IMG/VR virus record: IMGVR_UViG_3300032163_000830 | Span: 1 to 33,616 of that record | DNA: 33,616 bases | Source of the DNA: a virus | Reading direction: 5' to 3' (one strand) | In this document: positions 7,054-15,434 of the stretch, piece after piece | Position numbering within the stretch: the first letter of the stretch is position 1 | Layout: every line of letters begins with the position of its first letter | Notes under the pieces: model-generated | The model's input: the letters and a program-made list of their open reading frames with translations, nothing else | Databases searched by the model: none | What the model was told of the DNA's origin: nothing | Program-made: the position numbers and the translations under genes

Positions 7054-7667
7054 TTAAAAAATGGACAGAGATTAATGCCCCTTGGTTTGAGATTGAAAGA
7101 TTTCCTCAATTAGTAGAAAGTAAAATTAATATTATAGATGTATTGGGCTTATTAAAATTAGAATATTCGCAGTCCAGAAGTGGCGAATTTACACACAGAA
7201 TGAGATGTCCGTTTAAAATTCACGCCGATGGGGAAGAAAGAACACCGTCTTTATTTATGTCCCAAGATACTAATAGTTTTTATTGTTATGGTTGCCACTC
7301 CCATGGAACTTTTATTAATTTTATTATGTATTATTTAGGTTGTCCATACTTTAAAGCAATAGAATGGGTTGTTGAAGCTACCGGAATGATGGGCGGGGAT
7401 ATACAAAAGGCATTAGAAAACTTACCAATTAGAGAAAGAATGGACCCAGAAAAAACTATCGAAACTTGGGTATTTCGCATAGGAAATGATGTTAGGAATT
7501 ATTTAAATAGTTTGAAGGGCAAGAATAAATATAATACAGAGTTATTTTGGGCCGACACAAAAATATACCCAAAATTAGATTATATTATGGACGAATTTTC
7601 TGATAAAGACTGGGAAAGAGTTAAAAAATATCACGATAAAATAAAGAAATATATGGGTGTAATATGA
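7050..7667 (+). CDS. Stand-alone primase zinc-binding (CHC2) domain protein
   Basis: About 205 aa. It matches only the N-terminal module of DnaG: CPFKIH, ERTPSLFM, FYCYGCHSHGTFINFI, the C-x4-H...C-x2-C CHC2 zinc finger that recognises initiation sites on the template. About 100 residues follow without a Toprim domain. The Toprim core is encoded separately at 30616. TTG 7050 is chosen: GGAGG (7040-7044) lies five bases upstream and the codon overlaps the FtsK stop (TTGA); the TTG at 7038 would overlap its own ribosome-binding site. Its stop overlaps the LAGLIDADG gene (ATGA). The finger is intact, so this is not simply a broken primase. Confidence 0.85.
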   Translation: MIKKWTEINAPWFEIERFPQLVESKINIIDVLGLLKLEYSQSRSGEFTHRMRCPFKIHADGEERTPSLFMSQDTNSFYCYGCHSHGTFINFIMYYLGCPYFKAIEWVVEATGMMGGDIQKALENLPIRERMDPEKTIETWVFRIGNDVRNYLNSLKGKNKYNTELFWADTKIYPKLDYIMDEFSDKDWERVKKYHDKIKKYMGVI

Positions 7668-8533
7668 AAAAATATAATTTTGATGAAACATTTTTTTCAA
7701 ATGATACTCCAGAAAGTTTTTATTGGGCAGGGTTTATAGCGGCAGATGGATGTATAAAAGAAAGGGGCAATGGAACTTGTCTTACCATAGCATTATCTTA
7801 TGCCGACAAACGACATCTTCAAAAATTTAAAAAGATAATTAAGTTTAGCGGACCAATAAGTAAGGGCAAGCATACAGATAAAAAAAGAAAAAAGGTTTAT
7901 TATGAATCTCGAATTAATATCACGATAACCAAAACAAAGGCAATAGAAGATCTTAAGAAATTTAATATAATTCCAAGAAAATCACTAATTTATACTTTTC
8001 CAAAATGGTTAATTAAACATAAATTAGTTAGTCACTTTATGCGTGGTTATTTTGATGGTGATGGTAGTTTTTCAATTGTCAAGCAAAAAGGCAAAAGGGA
8101 TAAAAAATTAACAATAAGTATAAGAGGAACAGAAGAATTTTTAAATAATTTCAATAATATATTAATAGATAGATGCTCTATTACTGATAATCGCAAAGTT
8201 CATAAATATGATTCTATAGGAAGTTTGTCCTATGTTGGAAATAAAATATGCACGAAAGTTAGAGATTTTTTATACAAAAATTCTAATAACAATATCAGGT
8301 TAAGTAGAAAATATAAATTATCGCATTTAAAATATTTTATGAATATACCAGAAAATTGTAATTACAAACCAGCGAAATGCATTGAAATTTGTAGTGGAAT
8401 AGAATATAAATTTAATTCAATAAAAGATGGGGCTAAATTTTTTAATATTAGACGTCAAAATATATCATCATGTCTATCTGGTAGAAAACCATACCTTTGT
8501 GGGTTGATTTGGGACTATGGAGATAAAATATGA
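7664..8533 (+). CDS. LAGLIDADG homing endonuclease with C-terminal NUMOD1-like domain
   Basis: 289 aa. It has two LAGLIDADG helices, YWAGFIAADG (catalytic D28) and MRGYFDGDG (D133), 105 residues apart, as in monomeric two-motif enzymes. The last 45 residues (CIEICSGIEYKFNSI...AKFFNI...ISSCLSGRK) resemble NUMOD1, a DNA-binding module of mobile nucleases. It sits between intact ORFs and overlaps both neighbours by ATGA, so it is a free-standing gene rather than an intron or intein product. It probably targets DNA near this junction in phages lacking it. Confidence 0.87.
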   Translation: MKKYNFDETFFSNDTPESFYWAGFIAADGCIKERGNGTCLTIALSYADKRHLQKFKKIIKFSGPISKGKHTDKKRKKVYYESRINITITKTKAIEDLKKFNIIPRKSLIYTFPKWLIKHKLVSHFMRGYFDGDGSFSIVKQKGKRDKKLTISIRGTEEFLNNFNNILIDRCSITDNRKVHKYDSIGSLSYVGNKICTKVRDFLYKNSNNNIRLSRKYKLSHLKYFMNIPENCNYKPAKCIEICSGIEYKFNSIKDGAKFFNIRRQNISSCLSGRKPYLCGLIWDYGDKI

Positions 8534-9732
8534 AAATTTCTGTGATAGGAGATACACATTTTGGCGCTTCTTATTCTCTTGGCAAAACAGATTTAAATAC
8601 CCAACTCAACTCTCGACTTATAGATTTTTCCAATACGTTTAATAATATAATAGATAATTTTATCAAACGAGGAGTTAAATTAATTGTATTAACAGGTGAT
8701 ATTTTCGAAACCCGCTCACCAACTTCCGCCCAACTTAATGCTTTTTCAAAATGTATTAGACGTGCCACTGATTTTGGGTTATCAATAGTTATAGTAGTTG
8801 GAAATCACGACCAACAAAGAGTTATATCTACAACAACGGTTGATATATTTAATCACTTAAAATTAGACAAAGTAATTGTCTTTCCAGAGATGGGAGTTCA
8901 TTCGATTAAAGATGATGATGGATCCACATTTCATCTTATTTTAATGCCATATAGAGATCGTAGGATGTTAAACGCGACAACTAATAACGACGCTATAAAT
9001 ATATTAAAAAATAGATTAAATGAATTTTCATCAACATTAATTGGAACCAAAATAGTAGTTGGACATTTTATGCTGGAAAGAACTGATGAACAAGAAAATC
9101 CAGATTCTTTCAGTATCAATGAATTAGTATTGCCTTGGAATATGTTTAATGTAGTAGATGCTGTTGTAATGGGCCATGTCCATAAGCATTCGGTAGTATT
9201 AGAAAAAAATCCAGTCATAATATATTCAGGATCTATGGAGAGAGTATCATTTGGAGAAAGAGAACATAATAAGAAGACAGTAGTTTTGGATACACAAAAT
9301 ATAACTAATTATGAACTTATACCAACTTCTGTCAAAAATCTTATAGAAATTAATTTTGATTATTCAAATGTAGAGCCATTTAAAAATAAAATAAATGATA
9401 AAATATTTAATGATATAGAGGATTTTTGTAAGACTATTGATATAACCAACTCTATATTAAGAATAATTTTAAAATTAAAAGATTTGGATATGTATTATTT
9501 AAATCAGCAAAAGATAAGGGATCAGATAATGTCAAAAAATGTAGAAAATTTAACTCAAATACAAGTTTCATCAACATCATCTCGACAATTAAGAAACTCG
9601 GAAATTAATGAAGGATCTGATGTAAAAATTGCTATGAATACTTTTATTAAAACACTTTCAGAGCCGGAAAATACTAAAATTAAATTATGTAAATATGCGG
9701 AAGAAATAATTGATGAAATAGAAGGTAAATGA
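8530..9732 (+). CDS. sbcD: Mre11/SbcD-like nuclease (T4 gp47 counterpart)
   Basis: 400 aa calcineurin-like metallophosphoesterase. Motifs in order: GDTHFG (D8, H10), LTGDIFE (D57), VVGNHDQQ (N92, H93), VVGHF, and VVMGHVHKH near residues 215-223, all the metal ligands of Mre11, then YSGSMERVSFGE. With Rad50/SbcC (next gene, overlapping ATGATG) it forms the complex that processes double-strand ends and hairpins; in T4 the pair gp47/gp46 resects ends for recombination-dependent replication. Located in the cytoplasm on DNA. The C-terminal quarter is lysine-rich and helical, expected for the Rad50-binding part. Confidence 0.93.
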   Translation: MKISVIGDTHFGASYSLGKTDLNTQLNSRLIDFSNTFNNIIDNFIKRGVKLIVLTGDIFETRSPTSAQLNAFSKCIRRATDFGLSIVIVVGNHDQQRVISTTTVDIFNHLKLDKVIVFPEMGVHSIKDDDGSTFHLILMPYRDRRMLNATTNNDAINILKNRLNEFSSTLIGTKIVVGHFMLERTDEQENPDSFSINELVLPWNMFNVVDAVVMGHVHKHSVVLEKNPVIIYSGSMERVSFGEREHNKKTVVLDTQNITNYELIPTSVKNLIEINFDYSNVEPFKNKINDKIFNDIEDFCKTIDITNSILRIILKLKDLDMYYLNQQKIRDQIMSKNVENLTQIQVSSTSSRQLRNSEINEGSDVKIAMNTFIKTLSEPENTKIKLCKYAEEIIDEIEGK

Positions 9733-11816
9733 TGATTCCAATTTATCTAAAAATAAATAATTTCATATCTCATAATGATTCCGAAATTGATTTTACTAAA
9801 TTTAATGTGGCTTTGATTTTAGGATCATTTAGTAATGATTTAGATAGATCAAATGGATCCGGAAAAAGTTCAATACTCGAATCCATATTGTGGGTATTAT
9901 TTGGAAAATCAAGGCATAAAAAGAAAGATGGCATAGTAAAAAAAGATAAAAAAAGTTGTAAAGTTAAATTTATATTTGAAGTAGAGAATAACAAATATAG
10001 AATAGTGCGGGTTAGGGATAAAGTAATAAGCGAGACTGATGTTGTTTTGGAAGTAGATAATAATGGTCAATGGAAAAATATTTCTTGCGACACTAATACC
10101 TTGACTGATGATAAAATATGTGGTATCATTAATTTAAATTACGAAGTATTTTTAAATTCTGTATATTTCAAACAAAATGACATATCTTTGTTTGCCGAAG
10201 CCAAGCCAAATGAAAGAAAAGATATATTAAAGGCCCTACTAAAAATGGACAAATGGGATATATTTCAGCGTTCGGCCAAAGATAAAGCAAAAATATTATT
10301 GTCAAAAATAGAAGATAAAACTAATAATTTAGTATCCATCGATACAATAGAAGACAATATATATAAATGCGAGAATGAAATAAAAGATATACAAAATAAA
10401 TTATTAAAATGTAATAATGAATTTACTATTATCAATAATGATGTAATGAACAAAAAATTAAAATATGAGACAGTATCAATAGAATCGCAGAATGCACCAG
10501 AAATACTTAAAAAAACTATAAGAGAGTATAATGATACAAAATCCAAAACAGGCAACATAAATATAAAAATAAATGAAAATTATGATATCATAAAAACTAA
10601 TCAAAATATTATTTCCAACATTCAACAAAAAATTAAATCACTTAATGATAAAATAAAATTAAAACAAAATATAAACTTACCAGAATTACAAAACAAAATA
10701 GTTAATGGCAAAATAAAAGAAAAGATGATGAAAGAACATATGCTTCATCTCGAAAAAGATATAGTGGCCGAACAAAAATGTCCAACTTGTAGAAAGGTAG
10801 TAAGTAAATATGAAATTAAAAATCTAAAAGAATATAGACAAAAAGAATTAAATAATTTAAAATTGCGACACATAGAATTGAGAAATAAATTGTTGAAGGC
10901 CGAACAAAAAACAAAAGAATTAGAAAGTATATCTAATGAAGCGGTAAAATCCGAATTAGAAAAAAGCAAAATAGAAACCAAAATGATGAAATGCCAGTCC
11001 GATTTAGATTCAAGTATTCAAGATAATACTTACTTACACCAAGAATTAAAAAACTTACAAAATAGAAATTTCGAAAAAGAAATACAAGAATTAAGAATTA
11101 AATTAGACAAAAATGAAATAATCAAATTAGAAAAAGAAATAGAAGATATGTCAGAAAAAATTAAAAATCTCAAAAATGAATGCGATTGTCTTAATATATT
11201 GTATGGAAATCAAACCGGCAATTTAGATAAATATACAAAGCAAATAAATGAACAAAAAATAATTCAAAAAGAAATAGATAAATTAAAAAATGATTATTCA
11301 ATATATGATAAATTAAAACAATATTTTGGAAAAGATGGGATTCAGGCTATTATATTAGAAAATGTTATAGAAGAATTAGAAACATATGCTAATGATACTC
11401 TTTCTAAAATATGTAATGAGCCTACCACTATAACTATAAAGACTCAAAAACAAAGCGATTCTGGTTCTTGGATGGAAACTTTTGATATAGAAGTGACTTC
11501 CAACAATAGAACTGATGATTTTGAGACTTTTAGTGGTGGAGAGCAGTTTAGGATTTCATTTGCTTTAAGATTGGCTTTAAGCAAGATATTGTCCCAAAGA
11601 ATAGGTGGCAATATTAAGTTCTTATTGTTAGACGAGGTTAGTTCCTCATTAGATAATAAGGGATTAGAGATGTTTATAAATATAGTTAAACAGTTGGGAA
11701 ATGACATGAAGGTATTGGTCATAACTCATGACGAGAAATTAAAAAATTCGTTTTCTGACATCATAATGGTGAATAAGACCAACGAAGGCAGTAAAATAGT
11801 ATATAGTTCTTATTAA
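9729..11816 (+). CDS. sbcC: Rad50/SbcC-like SMC ATPase (T4 gp46 counterpart)
   Basis: 695 aa. Walker A NGSGKSS (42-48), then long coiled-coil arms (about 190-540) with the zinc hook CPTC at 351-354 in the middle. The signature motif is FSGGEQFRISFALR (from 601) and Walker B is LLLDEVSSSLD (D635, E636), followed by a VLVITHDE switch. This is the complete Rad50 order. Length lies between T4 gp46 (560) and E. coli SbcC (1048), so the arms are short. It works with the upstream nuclease in end resection. ATG 9729 or 9732 could start translation; both overlap the sbcD stop. Confidence 0.94.
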   Translation: MMIPIYLKINNFISHNDSEIDFTKFNVALILGSFSNDLDRSNGSGKSSILESILWVLFGKSRHKKKDGIVKKDKKSCKVKFIFEVENNKYRIVRVRDKVISETDVVLEVDNNGQWKNISCDTNTLTDDKICGIINLNYEVFLNSVYFKQNDISLFAEAKPNERKDILKALLKMDKWDIFQRSAKDKAKILLSKIEDKTNNLVSIDTIEDNIYKCENEIKDIQNKLLKCNNEFTIINNDVMNKKLKYETVSIESQNAPEILKKTIREYNDTKSKTGNINIKINENYDIIKTNQNIISNIQQKIKSLNDKIKLKQNINLPELQNKIVNGKIKEKMMKEHMLHLEKDIVAEQKCPTCRKVVSKYEIKNLKEYRQKELNNLKLRHIELRNKLLKAEQKTKELESISNEAVKSELEKSKIETKMMKCQSDLDSSIQDNTYLHQELKNLQNRNFEKEIQELRIKLDKNEIIKLEKEIEDMSEKIKNLKNECDCLNILYGNQTGNLDKYTKQINEQKIIQKEIDKLKNDYSIYDKLKQYFGKDGIQAIILENVIEELETYANDTLSKICNEPTTITIKTQKQSDSGSWMETFDIEVTSNNRTDDFETFSGGEQFRISFALRLALSKILSQRIGGNIKFLLLDEVSSSLDNKGLEMFINIVKQLGNDMKVLVITHDEKLKNSFSDIIMVNKTNEGSKIVYSSY

Positions 11817-11855
11817 AACTTATACTAATATTATACTGTTAAATATAGGAACATA

Positions 11856-12518
11856 ATGATAGAATTTCCACAAAAAAGAATATGGGCGATTATAGGAAAA
11901 TCGCGTAGTGGAAAAGATACTGTGGCAAAATATCTTCAAGAAACGAGAGGTTTTGCTTCATATGCTTTTGCTGATAAAATTAAGGCCGAGTTTGGAATAA
12001 GCAAGGGAGACTTCGAAATATCAAAAATTAATGGGCAGGCAGAACAAATTAGAAAGGATTTATGGGAGTTTAGCGATAGTAAGACCTCCAAAGATTCATT
12101 ATATTTTGTTAGAAAAATATTGGATGATATAAATAACTCCAATCTTTCGGCAATTATTACAGATATAAGAACACCGGAAGAATTTAATGCCTTCTTTTAT
12201 TATGATTACGATACAACAGTAAATAGAAGGGTATTTTATATTAGCTCGTCAAATAGCCCATTAGTAGATGATTTTGAAAATTCTATATTAAAAGATTCTC
12301 GATTACCAATAGAATTGATATCACAATCAATACAAGACGGAAGCATTCAGTATTTATTGAATAATAAAAATAGTATATTTTATTTTTACCAATATTTAGA
12401 CAGTTTATTTTTCAAAGAAGATGTTATAGATTTGCATGATATAAAGCAAAATTTCAATGAATGGAGATCTATGGCAACCGATTATTTAAATCAATTTACT
12501 ATAATTCAAAAAGTTTGA
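11856..12518 (+). CDS. Deoxynucleoside monophosphate kinase-like P-loop protein
   Basis: 220 aa with N-terminal P-loop GKSRSGKDT (14-22), the form seen in phage dNMP kinases (T4 gp1: VKRSGKDTTA). It is followed by YAFADKIK, as in these kinases, and later SAIITDIRTPEEFNAF, resembling their second-strand DVR motif. It would phosphorylate dNMPs toward dNTPs. The C-terminal half diverges, so substrate is uncertain; dephospho-CoA kinase-like folds also share these features. A 39-base AT-rich gap separates it from sbcC, with AGGAA before the ATG. Confidence 0.72.
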   Translation: MIEFPQKRIWAIIGKSRSGKDTVAKYLQETRGFASYAFADKIKAEFGISKGDFEISKINGQAEQIRKDLWEFSDSKTSKDSLYFVRKILDDINNSNLSAIITDIRTPEEFNAFFYYDYDTTVNRRVFYISSSNSPLVDDFENSILKDSRLPIELISQSIQDGSIQYLLNNKNSIFYFYQYLDSLFFKEDVIDLHDIKQNFNEWRSMATDYLNQFTIIQKV

Positions 12519-12544
12519 TGTCATAGCCTCGCATTGGGGGTTTT

Positions 12545-12808
12545 ATGGATTTTATTAAGTTTGTTGGTATAGATAGAAAGAATGTAGTAAGAAAAGCGTT
12601 GGATTATTATTTTGACCACAGATGCGAGCCAAATGTAAATAATTTCTTGAGTAAATGTAGAATTCAAAAGGATTTAAAAACTATTCATTATTACTATAGT
12701 ATGAAGATAAATAAAAATATAAAAAAGAATAAATTTTCTTTTACAAATTCAATAAAAGATTTTTTTAAAAAAATAAAAGAAAGATTTGTAAAAAATGGAA
12801 TTAAATGA
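12545..12808 (+). CDS. Basic hypothetical protein, 87 aa
   Basis: The ATG at 12545 lies six bases after a GGGGG-type ribosome-binding site. The product is strongly basic, especially the C-terminal half (KNIKKNKFSFTNSIKDFFKK, KERFVKNGIK), suggesting nucleic-acid binding, but there is no named motif. The stop is overlapped by the next gene (ATGA). Confidence 0.62.
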   Translation: MDFIKFVGIDRKNVVRKALDYYFDHRCEPNVNNFLSKCRIQKDLKTIHYYYSMKINKNIKKNKFSFTNSIKDFFKKIKERFVKNGIK

Positions 12809-13401
12809 AAACAAATGTATTATGTGATATAGATGGGGTTATTTGCGATTTTTATAAAGGCTTTGGTGAGTTTTTAAATAAAAAATATGAAGCTAAATTA
12901 AATCTTAATAAAGAGCCAACAAGTTATACCTTTAAAGATTGGGCGTCTGGTGTAAAAAGTATTAATTACGATAAGTCGAGTTATGAATGGATTATGAATG
13001 GTGGAATGCTGACTGCTCCAATATATGATGGTGCGAGAGATTTTATTTTAGATTTAGCCAATATAGCTGACATATATATAGTTACTGCCAGAATAGGAGA
13101 TTTTAGAAAACTATTCCCAGAAGAAGCCATAAAGAAAATTGAAATAGATACACTACAATGGTTCAAATATCATAATATACCAGTAGATAATGTGTATTTT
13201 GAACATAATAAAATAGATTTTTGTAAGAAAAATAATATACCAATATTAATAGAAGACAAGTTATCTACTGCTATTGATGGCGGTCTTAATAAAATAAAAT
13301 CAATATTGCTGGATAGAGGTTGGAATAAAGATACTTTGAGTAATCATTTATATGATAGAGCATTTTCATATAATGATATTATTCAAAAAATAAAGGGATA
13401 A
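12805..13401 (+). CDS. HAD-family 5'(3')-deoxyribonucleotidase-like phosphatase
   Basis: 198 aa. HAD motif I is CDIDGVICDF (nucleophile D8, acid D10); motif II is probably IYIVTARIGD; a Lys/Asp region (FEHNKIDFCKKNNIPILIEDK) supplies motifs III and IV. The layout matches small 5'(3')-deoxyribonucleotidases and their phage homologues, which dephosphorylate dNMPs. It sits next to the dNMP kinase-like gene and would fine-tune nucleotide pools or salvage host nucleotides. The exact substrate cannot be read from sequence. Confidence 0.78.
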   Translation: MKTNVLCDIDGVICDFYKGFGEFLNKKYEAKLNLNKEPTSYTFKDWASGVKSINYDKSSYEWIMNGGMLTAPIYDGARDFILDLANIADIYIVTARIGDFRKLFPEEAIKKIEIDTLQWFKYHNIPVDNVYFEHNKIDFCKKNNIPILIEDKLSTAIDGGLNKIKSILLDRGWNKDTLSNHLYDRAFSYNDIIQKIKG

Positions 13402-13403
13402 TA

Positions 13404-13757
13404 ATGAAGTATGATATGAATTTAAATGAAGTCGAAACGCTTCTTCTCGGGTTAGTTCAAAATGGTAAAGACAAAATGTATCAACTTATGCGAGATAAAG
13501 CATTTGGACTTATACAAAAGGAAGATGATATAGATATAATGTTTATGGATATGTATGAATATATGTTATCTTTGGCCAGAGAAAATTTGGATGATAATAT
13601 GGAAGTAGAAAAAATGTATTATACGCTTTCATCAATATTACGGAAATTAGCCCAAGAATCTCATTTATTTTATATACAAAATAATAAAGCAAGTGAAGAT
13701 AATAGATTTTTAAGAACAATTAAATATATAAAAAATTCAAATATAAAAGAGCCATAA
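13404..13757 (+). CDS. Hypothetical helical protein, 117 aa
   Basis: Open from ATG 13404, three bases after the HAD gene, to TAA 13757. Almost wholly helical and acidic in the middle (EDDIDIMFMDMYEYMLSLAR, NLDDNMEVEKMYYTL). No family is recognised. The coding pattern matches neighbours and the gene is spaced as part of the same operon. Confidence 0.65.
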   Translation: MKYDMNLNEVETLLLGLVQNGKDKMYQLMRDKAFGLIQKEDDIDIMFMDMYEYMLSLARENLDDNMEVEKMYYTLSSILRKLAQESHLFYIQNNKASEDNRFLRTIKYIKNSNIKEP

Positions 13758-13759
13758 TA

Positions 13760-14656
13760 ATGATCGTTTCTACATTAACATTTATAAGTTCCGATAAGGA
13801 AATATCATCAGGGATACCAGAGAGTGTAAGTATAGAATCTAACATTCCATCTACCATTCATTTTACTTTGAATGGTTCTATGCCCACAATAGACTCTCCC
13901 ATATATATATTTGGTATAGATTTACCAACTGGTAGAAATTCCATTACTTTGCGGGCTTTTGGTGTTGATTCTAATAATACGGCGGGACCGATATTGACAC
14001 AGACTTTCGCGCCAGATACAACTAAAATAACAGTATCGAGAAATATAAGCCCAGAAGGTATTATAGCTAATAGAGCAGATTTAGATATCGATATTCCAAC
14101 AGGCTTTGATGCCGAAGGAGCACCAGCAAGATTTGTAGATATAGATCCTGCCTTATTAGATATTATACATAGCGATAGGGGTTTTGAGGGAATTAATCCG
14201 GGAACACAAATAGTAGTGAATATCCCAGATCCTAATACGACACCATATCCATATGATGATAATTTTCATCCATTTTCTACTCCAGAATTTGCCGGTTCAT
14301 TTAATCCATATGCCATGATGATAGTTATAGATAATAGATTAAATAATGAAATTAAATTAATGCCAAGAGCATATGGTTCGTCATCAAATATATATAGAGA
14401 ATTTGGGGGTAAAAGATTGAGAGAATCACCAGATAATTCTACTTATGTTAGTGGTGGGTTTGTTAAAAGGTTTTATAATAGCAGGAATAATGTAATGGTT
14501 AGTTATTACTTTGACCATAGTGAAAGAAGATATGTAAAAAATATACAGGAACTTCCAAATAATATACCAAATACCAGTATTGGTGGATCAACCAGCACTA
14601 TGCCTTTGGTTTTTAAATGGTTGGGCCGAGATGGTCGTCAAGCAGGAAATAGATAA
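13760..14656 (+). CDS. Protein with N-terminal chitobiase C-terminal-like (CHB_HEX) domain, 298 aa
   Basis: Residues about 20-75 (STIHFTLNGSMPTIDSPIYI, LPTGRNSITLRAFGVDSNN) match the pattern of the beta-sandwich CHB_HEX_C domain: Y-T-DGS-P, then Y-x-PI, then a strand and IxAxxxD. The rest is beta-like, with GFDAEGAPARFVDIDPALLD and a Gly/Ser/Asn-rich end. No signal peptide or catalytic motif is visible. Such domains occur in secreted enzymes and virion surface proteins, so a virion role is plausible, yet its neighbours are replication and nucleotide genes. Function unresolved. Confidence 0.6.
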   Translation: MIVSTLTFISSDKEISSGIPESVSIESNIPSTIHFTLNGSMPTIDSPIYIFGIDLPTGRNSITLRAFGVDSNNTAGPILTQTFAPDTTKITVSRNISPEGIIANRADLDIDIPTGFDAEGAPARFVDIDPALLDIIHSDRGFEGINPGTQIVVNIPDPNTTPYPYDDNFHPFSTPEFAGSFNPYAMMIVIDNRLNNEIKLMPRAYGSSSNIYREFGGKRLRESPDNSTYVSGGFVKRFYNSRNNVMVSYYFDHSERRYVKNIQELPNNIPNTSIGGSTSTMPLVFKWLGRDGRQAGNR

Positions 14657-15432
14657 TGAATATATTAGAAGAAAAATTAGATATTGAAGAGCCAAAAATA
14701 CAAATAATTAAATTATCAGCATCATCAATGAAAACCTATGAACAATGCCCATTACGATATAGATATACTTATATAGATAAATTGCCTCGTAAGGAATTCG
14801 ATCATTTTGATCTTGGTAACTTATGCCACAAAACTCTTGAAAATTTTCACGAAGTATGTATGAATGATAATCCCAAAAAAGCTTCTTATGGTAAAATAAT
14901 GAAAACAGCCTTTACAAATGCCAGAAAAGAATTTGAAGATAAGAAATTAAGCGATATTATGAAAAATGAAGCTTATGATCTTATATTAACTTATTTAAAA
15001 ACAATTAATAAAAGTGGTATGCCAGATGTTAAGGGAGTAGAAAAGGATTTCTCTTTTAATATAAGAGATGATATTTTGATAAGAGGCTTTATAGATAGGC
15101 TTGACATAATGGAAGATGGAAGATATCATATAGTAGATTATAAAACTACCAAAAGAGAAGAATATTTGGATTCTTTTCAACTTCTAATTTATGGATTATG
15201 GCTTAAAAAGGAATTTGGAAATATAAATAGTTTCAAAGGATCTTATGTATTATTAAGACATGGCTCTAAATACAAAGAATATGAGTTCAATACGCATGAT
15301 TTAGATATGGCAGAAAAAAAAGTAATTGCTTATGCCGAAAAAATAAAAAATGAAAATACTTGGACACCCATTCCTACACGTTTGTGTAATTGGTGTGATT
15401 TCGTCAAGATTTGTCCAACACAAGGCTGGTAA
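14656..15432 (+). CDS. PD-(D/E)XK nuclease, RecB/Cas4-like
   Basis: 258 aa. It starts with SASSMKTYEQCPLRYRYTYI, the usual beginning of RecB-family (PDDEXK_1) nucleases. GNLCHKTLE follows, then catalytic DILIRGFIDRLDIM and HIVDYKTTK (D and K of DxK), then the QLLIYGLWL motif. The first Cys (YEQC) plus a terminal cluster LCNWCDFVKIC could hold a 4Fe-4S cluster as in Cas4/AddB. It probably degrades or trims single-stranded DNA ends, alongside Mre11/Rad50. The ATG overlaps the upstream stop (TAATG). No Cas1/Cas2 or repeat array is nearby, so a CRISPR role is unlikely. Confidence 0.88.
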   Translation: MNILEEKLDIEEPKIQIIKLSASSMKTYEQCPLRYRYTYIDKLPRKEFDHFDLGNLCHKTLENFHEVCMNDNPKKASYGKIMKTAFTNARKEFEDKKLSDIMKNEAYDLILTYLKTINKSGMPDVKGVEKDFSFNIRDDILIRGFIDRLDIMEDGRYHIVDYKTTKREEYLDSFQLLIYGLWLKKEFGNINSFKGSYVLLRHGSKYKEYEFNTHDLDMAEKKVIAYAEKIKNENTWTPIPTRLCNWCDFVKICPTQGW

Positions 15433-15434
15433 TT

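Noticed and set aside
7050-7667. Primase zinc-domain gene as a truncated pseudogene
   Set aside because: The finger residues are intact, the start has a proper ribosome-binding site, and the complementary Toprim half exists at 30616, which favours a functional split.
7664-8533. Homing endonuclease genes as group I intron ORFs
   Set aside because: All five free-standing genes lie between complete ORFs with overlapping stops and starts; no split exons or intron-like flanks are seen.
11817-11855. Promoter or late-promoter motif in the gap after sbcC
   Set aside because: Repeats of TATACT and TTAAATATA are present but match no clear -35/-10 pair and no recurring motif I could find upstream of other genes.
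14656-15432. Cas4 as part of a CRISPR system
   Set aside because: No Cas1, Cas2, effector gene or repeat-spacer array is visible; stand-alone RecB/Cas4-like nucleases are common in phages.
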